A DNA stretch of 35,614 bases from RBG-16-66-20 sp035517595 (GTDB lineage: Bacteria; Pseudomonadota; Gammaproteobacteria; Burkholderiales; SG8-39), in contig DATIYN010000042.1 of assembly GCA_035517595.1 (NCBI GenBank), positions 1 through 35,614 of the forward strand, written 5' to 3'. Below the pieces are notes generated by a model. It was not told the DNA's origin. It did not search any database and saw only the letters and a list, made by a program, of their open reading frames with translations. The translations under genes were made by a program, and so were the position numbers. Every line of letters starts with the position of its first letter. Position 1 is the stretch's first letter. Of the stretch, positions 32,296 to 35,614 are shown piece by piece.

Positions 32296-33201
32296 TTGCT
32301 TTCCGAATTCGAGCTGATTCGGAAGTACTTCGAAAGACCGACCCCCGGCGCCGTGCTCGGCGTCGGCGACGACGCCGCGCTGCTGCGTCCCGCCGCGGGC
32401 ATGGAGCTCGCGGTCTCCACCGACCTGCTGCTCGAAGGCCGGCACTTCCGCGCGGGAGCGGATCCGCGCAAGCTCGGCCACAAGACGCTCGCCGTCAACC
32501 TCTCGGACATGGCGGCGATGGGCGCGCGCCCGCGCTGGGCGACGCTCGCGCTCGCGCTGCCGGCGGCCGACGAATCCTGGCTCGACGGATTCGCGCGCGG
32601 CTTCTTCGCGCTCGCGGAGCGCCACGGCGTCGAGCTCGTGGGCGGCGACACGACGCGCGGTCCGCTGACCCTCTGCGTCGCCATCATCGGCGAGGTGCCG
32701 CGCGGCCAGGCGCTGCTGCGCGGCGGCGCGGCCGCGGGCGACGAGATCTGGGTGTCGGGCGAGCTCGGCGGCGCGGCGCTCGCGCTATCGCAACCGGGAA
32801 ATTCTGCGGCGGCGCAGCGCCTGGACGAACCCGAGCCGCGCGTCGGGCTCAGCCTGCGCCTGCGCGGCATCGCCACCGCGGCGATCGACGTTTCGGACGG
32901 CTTCGCGCAGGACCTCGGCCACATCCTCGAGCGCTCCGGGCTGTCTGCCAGGGTCGAGTACGAGCGCCTGCCGAAGTTTCCGGGCGCGGATGCCTCCCAC
33001 GTGCTCTCGGGTGGGGACGACTACGAGCTCATTTTCACCGCCCCCAGAGATCGGAGAGGGGCGATCGAGGAGCTCTCCGGAGACATCGGTCTCCCGCTTA
33101 CGCGGGTCGGAACAATCCGGGGCGGCAAGCCCGACCTGGAAATCCTCGACGGCGCCGGCCATCGGATCGTCCCGCAACGCGGCTTCGACCACTTCGCATG
33201 A
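32296..33201 (+). CDS. thiL: Thiamine-monophosphate kinase
   Basis: ThiL phosphorylates thiamine monophosphate to the cofactor thiamine diphosphate. The 301-residue product has SEFELIRKYFERP near the start, the metal/ATP-binding GVGDDAALL, then VSTDLLLEGRHF, LAVNLSDMAAMGARP, LVGGDTTRGP, IDVSDGFAQDLGHILERSG and LSGGDDYELIFTAP. The start is TTG 32296; no ATG or GTG precedes the conserved N-terminal helix. Its last 4 bases overlap pgpA (ATGA). The thiL-pgpA pairing is widespread in proteobacteria. Confidence 0.97.
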   Translation: MLSEFELIRKYFERPTPGAVLGVGDDAALLRPAAGMELAVSTDLLLEGRHFRAGADPRKLGHKTLAVNLSDMAAMGARPRWATLALALPAADESWLDGFARGFFALAERHGVELVGGDTTRGPLTLCVAIIGEVPRGQALLRGGAAAGDEIWVSGELGGAALALSQPGNSAAAQRLDEPEPRVGLSLRLRGIATAAIDVSDGFAQDLGHILERSGLSARVEYERLPKFPGADASHVLSGGDDYELIFTAPRDRRGAIEELSGDIGLPLTRVGTIRGGKPDLEILDGAGHRIVPQRGFDHFA

Positions 33202-33686
33202 TCATCGCGCGACCGCGGCCGGGCTTCGCCTTCAGCCATCCTGCGCACTTCCTGGCGCTCGGCTTCGGGGCAGGGCTGTCGCCCGTCGCCCCGGGCACGG
33301 CGGGCACGCTGGTCGCTTTTCCGCTCTGGTGGCTGCTGCGGGGGCTCGACGAGCCCGCGCTGCTGCTCGCGCTGCTGCTGTGCCTTTTCGGGATCGGCGT
33401 CTGGGCCTGCGGCGTTACGGGTCGGCACCTGGGCGTCGCGGACCACGGCGCCATGTGCTGGGACGAGGTGGTCGCGTTCCTGCTCGTGCTTGCGCTCGCG
33501 CCCGAGGATCCCTGGTGGCAGGCGGCGGCGTTCTTCCTGTTCCGCGCTTTCGATGTCGTCAAGCCGCCGCCGATCCGCGCGCTCGAGGCGCGCTTCAAGG
33601 GCGGCTTTGGCGTGATGTTCGACGACCTGCTCGCGGCCGGGTATACGCTGCTGGTTCTCGCGCTGGTGAAACGGGTGCTCGTATGA
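33198..33686 (+). CDS. pgpA: Phosphatidylglycerophosphatase A
   Basis: PgpA is an inner-membrane phosphatase that makes phosphatidylglycerol from phosphatidylglycerophosphate. The 162-residue product has the family sequence GFGAGLSPVAPGTAGTL (about residues 22-38), then hydrophobic helices, the acidic motif MCWDEVVAF, FFLFRAFDVVKPPPIRALE and GGFGVMFDDLLAAGYT, whose Asp residues are expected to bind Mg. It overlaps thiL and pncC by 4 bases each. Confidence 0.96.
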   Translation: MIIARPRPGFAFSHPAHFLALGFGAGLSPVAPGTAGTLVAFPLWWLLRGLDEPALLLALLLCLFGIGVWACGVTGRHLGVADHGAMCWDEVVAFLLVLALAPEDPWWQAAAFFLFRAFDVVKPPPIRALEARFKGGFGVMFDDLLAAGYTLLVLALVKRVLV

Positions 33687-34156
33687 GCCTGCTGTCGCTT
33701 TCCCGTCGCACGGGAAGAGCGTTGAAGAGGAAGAAACGGATGCTCGCCACGGCCGAGTCCTGCACGGGCGGATGGGTGGCGCAGGCGCTGACCTCGGTCG
33801 CCGGCTCCTCGGACTGGTTCGAGCGCGGCTACGTGACCTACTCGAACGCGGCCAAGCGCGAAGCGCTCGGCGTGCCGAAGCGCACGCTGCTGCGTTACGG
33901 AGCGGTGAGCGAGCAGACGGCGCGCGCGATGGCGCTCGGCGCGCTGCGACGCAGCGGCGCGCCCATGTCGCTGGCGATCACCGGCATCGCCGGTCCGGGC
34001 GGCGGCTTGCCCGGCAAGCCGGTCGGGACCGTGTGCTTCGCCTGGGCGCAAGGGCGTAGGATACGCAGCGAGACTAGGCGGTTCCGGGGCGGCCGCAGCC
34101 GCGTGAGGCGGCAATCGGTGATCCACGCCCTGCGCGGAGTACTGAGATGGCTTTGA
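33683..34156 (+). CDS. pncC: Nicotinamide-nucleotide amidohydrolase PncC (stand-alone CinA C-terminal domain)
   Basis: PncC hydrolyses nicotinamide mononucleotide to nicotinate mononucleotide, a salvage step in the NAD cycle. The 157-residue product is just the CinA C-terminal domain. It has TAESCTGGWVAQALTSVAGS with the presumed nucleophile Ser26, FERGYVTYSNAAKREALGV, YGAVSEQTARAMA, AITGIAGPGGG and KPVGTVCFAW. The N-terminus is very basic (RRTGRALKRKKR). It starts in an ATGA overlap with pgpA and overlaps the Memo-AMMECR1 gene by 10 bases. The thiL-pgpA-pncC order is common in betaproteobacteria. Confidence 0.95.
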   Translation: MSLLSLSRRTGRALKRKKRMLATAESCTGGWVAQALTSVAGSSDWFERGYVTYSNAAKREALGVPKRTLLRYGAVSEQTARAMALGALRRSGAPMSLAITGIAGPGGGLPGKPVGTVCFAWAQGRRIRSETRRFRGGRSRVRRQSVIHALRGVLRWL

Positions 34157-35511
34157 CAGCGGGCGCCAGCGTCCGGCCGGCAGCGGTGGCCGGGATGTTC
34201 TACCCGGGCAATGCGCCGCAGCTCGCCGCCGAGGTGGACGAGCTGCTGGACGGCGTGGAGAGCTTCGAGCCGAGGCTCGGCTTGCCGAAGGCGCTCATCG
34301 TTCCGCACGCCGGCTACATCTATTCGGGCCAGGTCGCCGCGCGCGCCTACCACGAGCTCGCGTCCGCGCGCGGCGTCGTCAGGCGCGTGGTGCTGCTCGG
34401 ACCTTCGCACTACGTCGCCGGCCGCGGCCTCGCCATCCCGGGCGCCGACTACTTCCAGACGCCGCTGGGACAGATCCCGATCGACCGCGAGGCGCTGCGC
34501 GCGCTCGCGGACCTGCCGCAAGTGGTGCGCAGCGACGTCGCGCACGCGCAGGAGCATTCGCTCGAGGTGCAGCTGCCGTTCCTGCAGAAGCTGCTGGGCG
34601 AGTTCTCGCTGGTGCCGCTGTCGGTGGGCGCCGCCACGGTCGAGGAGGTGGCGCAGGTTCTCGAGAGGCTCTGGGGCGGGCCCGAGACGCTCATCGTCGT
34701 CAGCACGGACCTGTCGCACTACCACGCGTACGACGAGGCGCGACGCATCGACGGCGCGACGCTCGCGCGCATCCAGGGCCTCGCCACCGACCTCAGCCAC
34801 GAGGAAGCCTGCGGCGCGACGGCGCTGAACGGCTTCCTGCGCCTGTGCGCCGACAAGGCGCTGCGCGTGCTGCTGCTCTCGGCCTGCAACTCCGGCGACA
34901 CGGCGGGCGGCAAGGCGCGGGTGGTCGGCTACTCGGCGTTCGCGGTGTTCGAGCGCCCGGGTCCGGCAGTCGACGACGCGGGGCGCGTGCTGCTCGACAT
35001 CGCGCGCGGCGCGATCGCCAACGGCCTGGGGCTGTCCTCGGTTCCGGTCAGGCGCAACCACCTGCCCTGGCTGCTGCAGCCCGGGGCGAGCTTCGTCACG
35101 CTGACGAAGGAGGGCGCGCTGCGAGGCTGCATCGGCAGCCTGCAGGCGAGCCGCCCGCTCGGGCAGGACGTCGCCACGAATGCGCGCGCCGCGGCCTTCG
35201 AGGATCCGCGCTTTCCGAAGCTCACGCGCGGGGAGTGGGCGCGCTGCGCGGTGGAAGTCTCGCTGCTGTCGGCGCCGAAGCCGCTGCGCTTCGCGGACGA
35301 AGCCGACCTGCTCGCGCAGATCCGGGCCGGCGAGGACGGCCTGATCCTCGAGCGCGAGGGCCGGCGCGGCACCTTCCTGCCGCAGGTCTGGGAAGGCCTT
35401 CCCGACAAGCGCCAGTTCCTCGCCGCGCTGCTGTCCAAGGCGGGACTGCCCGCCGGGACGCGGCTCGCGCACTGCAGGCTCTGGCGCTACCGGGTGGCGA
35501 AGTTCACGTGA
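34147..35511 (+). CDS. Fused Memo-AMMECR1 protein (AmmeMemoRadiSam system proteins B and A)
   Basis: This 454-residue protein joins two families that are usually separate. Residues 1 to about 270 are a Memo-like domain, related to extradiol dioxygenases: His54 (IVPHAGYIYSG), His88 (GPSHY), His137 (EHSLEVQLPFL), STDLSHYH with His191, and a Cys222-Gly pair, the positions expected for a metal site. Residues about 275-454 are an AMMECR1 domain with the signature LRGCIGS (325-331), then DVATNARAAAFEDPRF. It has no signal peptide and no membrane helices. The next gene, in a GTGA overlap, is the matching radical SAM protein. These three families co-occur in many prokaryotes and are thought to perform an RNA or protein modification, but no reaction is established. 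It overlaps pncC by 10 bases. Confidence 0.93.
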   Translation: MALTAGASVRPAAVAGMFYPGNAPQLAAEVDELLDGVESFEPRLGLPKALIVPHAGYIYSGQVAARAYHELASARGVVRRVVLLGPSHYVAGRGLAIPGADYFQTPLGQIPIDREALRALADLPQVVRSDVAHAQEHSLEVQLPFLQKLLGEFSLVPLSVGAATVEEVAQVLERLWGGPETLIVVSTDLSHYHAYDEARRIDGATLARIQGLATDLSHEEACGATALNGFLRLCADKALRVLLLSACNSGDTAGGKARVVGYSAFAVFERPGPAVDDAGRVLLDIARGAIANGLGLSSVPVRRNHLPWLLQPGASFVTLTKEGALRGCIGSLQASRPLGQDVATNARAAAFEDPRFPKLTRGEWARCAVEVSLLSAPKPLRFADEADLLAQIRAGEDGLILEREGRRGTFLPQVWEGLPDKRQFLAALLSKAGLPAGTRLAHCRLWRYRVAKFT

Positions 35512-35614
35512 GCGGGATTCCGGAAAGCGACTATCCCGGGCGCTGGTGGCACGCGCTGCCCGACGGGCGCATCCAGTGCGACCTCTGCCCGCGCGACTGC
35601 CGGCTGCACGAGGG
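35508..35614 (+). CDS. AmmeMemoRadiSam system radical SAM enzyme, N-terminal fragment (3' end outside window)
   Basis: Only the first 35 codons are visible. The GTG at 35508 overlaps the stop of the Memo-AMMECR1 gene, and the frame stays open to the end of the window. It reads YPGRWWHALPDGRIQCDLCP and then RDCRLHE. The Cys pattern (CDLCPRDC followed by RLHEG) at the N-terminus is typical of the AmmeMemoRadiSam radical SAM enzyme and of its relative PflA. The main 4Fe-4S CxxxCxxC motif would lie beyond the window. The assignment rests on this short stretch plus its position next to the Memo-AMMECR1 fusion. Confidence 0.85.
   Translation, partial: MSGIPESDYPGRWWHALPDGRIQCDLCPRDCRLHE

Overview
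The window is a gene-dense, very GC-rich stretch of bacterial chromosome, most likely from a betaproteobacterium. The evidence is the gene order: a division and cell-wall (dcw) cluster ending ftsA-ftsZ-lpxC, then a DUF721/dciA gene, an M23 peptidase, secA, argJ, a DUF815 ATPase and a Nudix/ThiE-like fusion, then on the other strand yacG, zapD, coaE, pilD and pilC, then a ccsA-like gene divergent from ffh, then rpsP-rimM-trmD-rplS, and finally a riboflavin/nusB/thiL/pgpA operon. Nearly all the DNA is coding. Neighbouring genes commonly overlap by 4 bases (ATGA or GTGA) and GTG/TTG starts are frequent. No rRNA, tRNA, CRISPR array, insertion sequence or prophage was seen, and no non-coding stretch exceeds 300 bases.

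Layout. Bases 1-9640 (+): end of murD, ftsW, murG, murC, murB, ddl, ftsQ, ftsA, ftsZ, which complete lipid II precursor synthesis and build the divisome. Bases 9760-12093: lpxC (+), dciA (-, tail-to-tail with lpxC) and an M23 peptidase (+). Bases 12181-17988 (+): secA, argJ, an AAA ATPase and a Nudix/ThiE-like fusion. Bases 18004-24824 (-), in transcription order: ccsA-like, corC-like, pilC, pilD, coaE, zapD, yacG and an EAL-fold protein. Bases 24857-28332 (+): ffh and three poorly characterised envelope genes (DUF2167, a membrane protein, a membrane-anchored SRPBCC protein). Bases 28381-30244 (+): rpsP-rimM-trmD-rplS, closed by a clear intrinsic terminator. Bases 30307 to the end (+): ribBX-like, ribH, nusB, thiL, pgpA, pncC, a fused Memo-AMMECR1 protein and the start of its partner radical SAM enzyme.

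Most of the window is core housekeeping. The parts that deserve a second look are: (i) the AmmeMemoRadiSam pair, of unknown function, translationally coupled to the end of a cofactor operon; (ii) an EAL-fold protein that lacks the tandem Asp metal-binding motif, encoded 3 bases after yacG; (iii) zapD, whose conserved N-terminus has no ATG, GTG or TTG start; (iv) -10-like hexamers placed so close to the start codons of ribBX, the ccsA-like gene and lpxC that leaderless mRNAs are likely; (v) the three-gene envelope cassette between ffh and rpsP; (vi) short islands of atypical, AT-richer codon use inside several conserved genes. I saw no complete, clearly novel multi-gene system; the AmmeMemoRadiSam module is the closest thing to an undescribed system. 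All calls come from reading the sequence and from memory of protein families; no database search was run.
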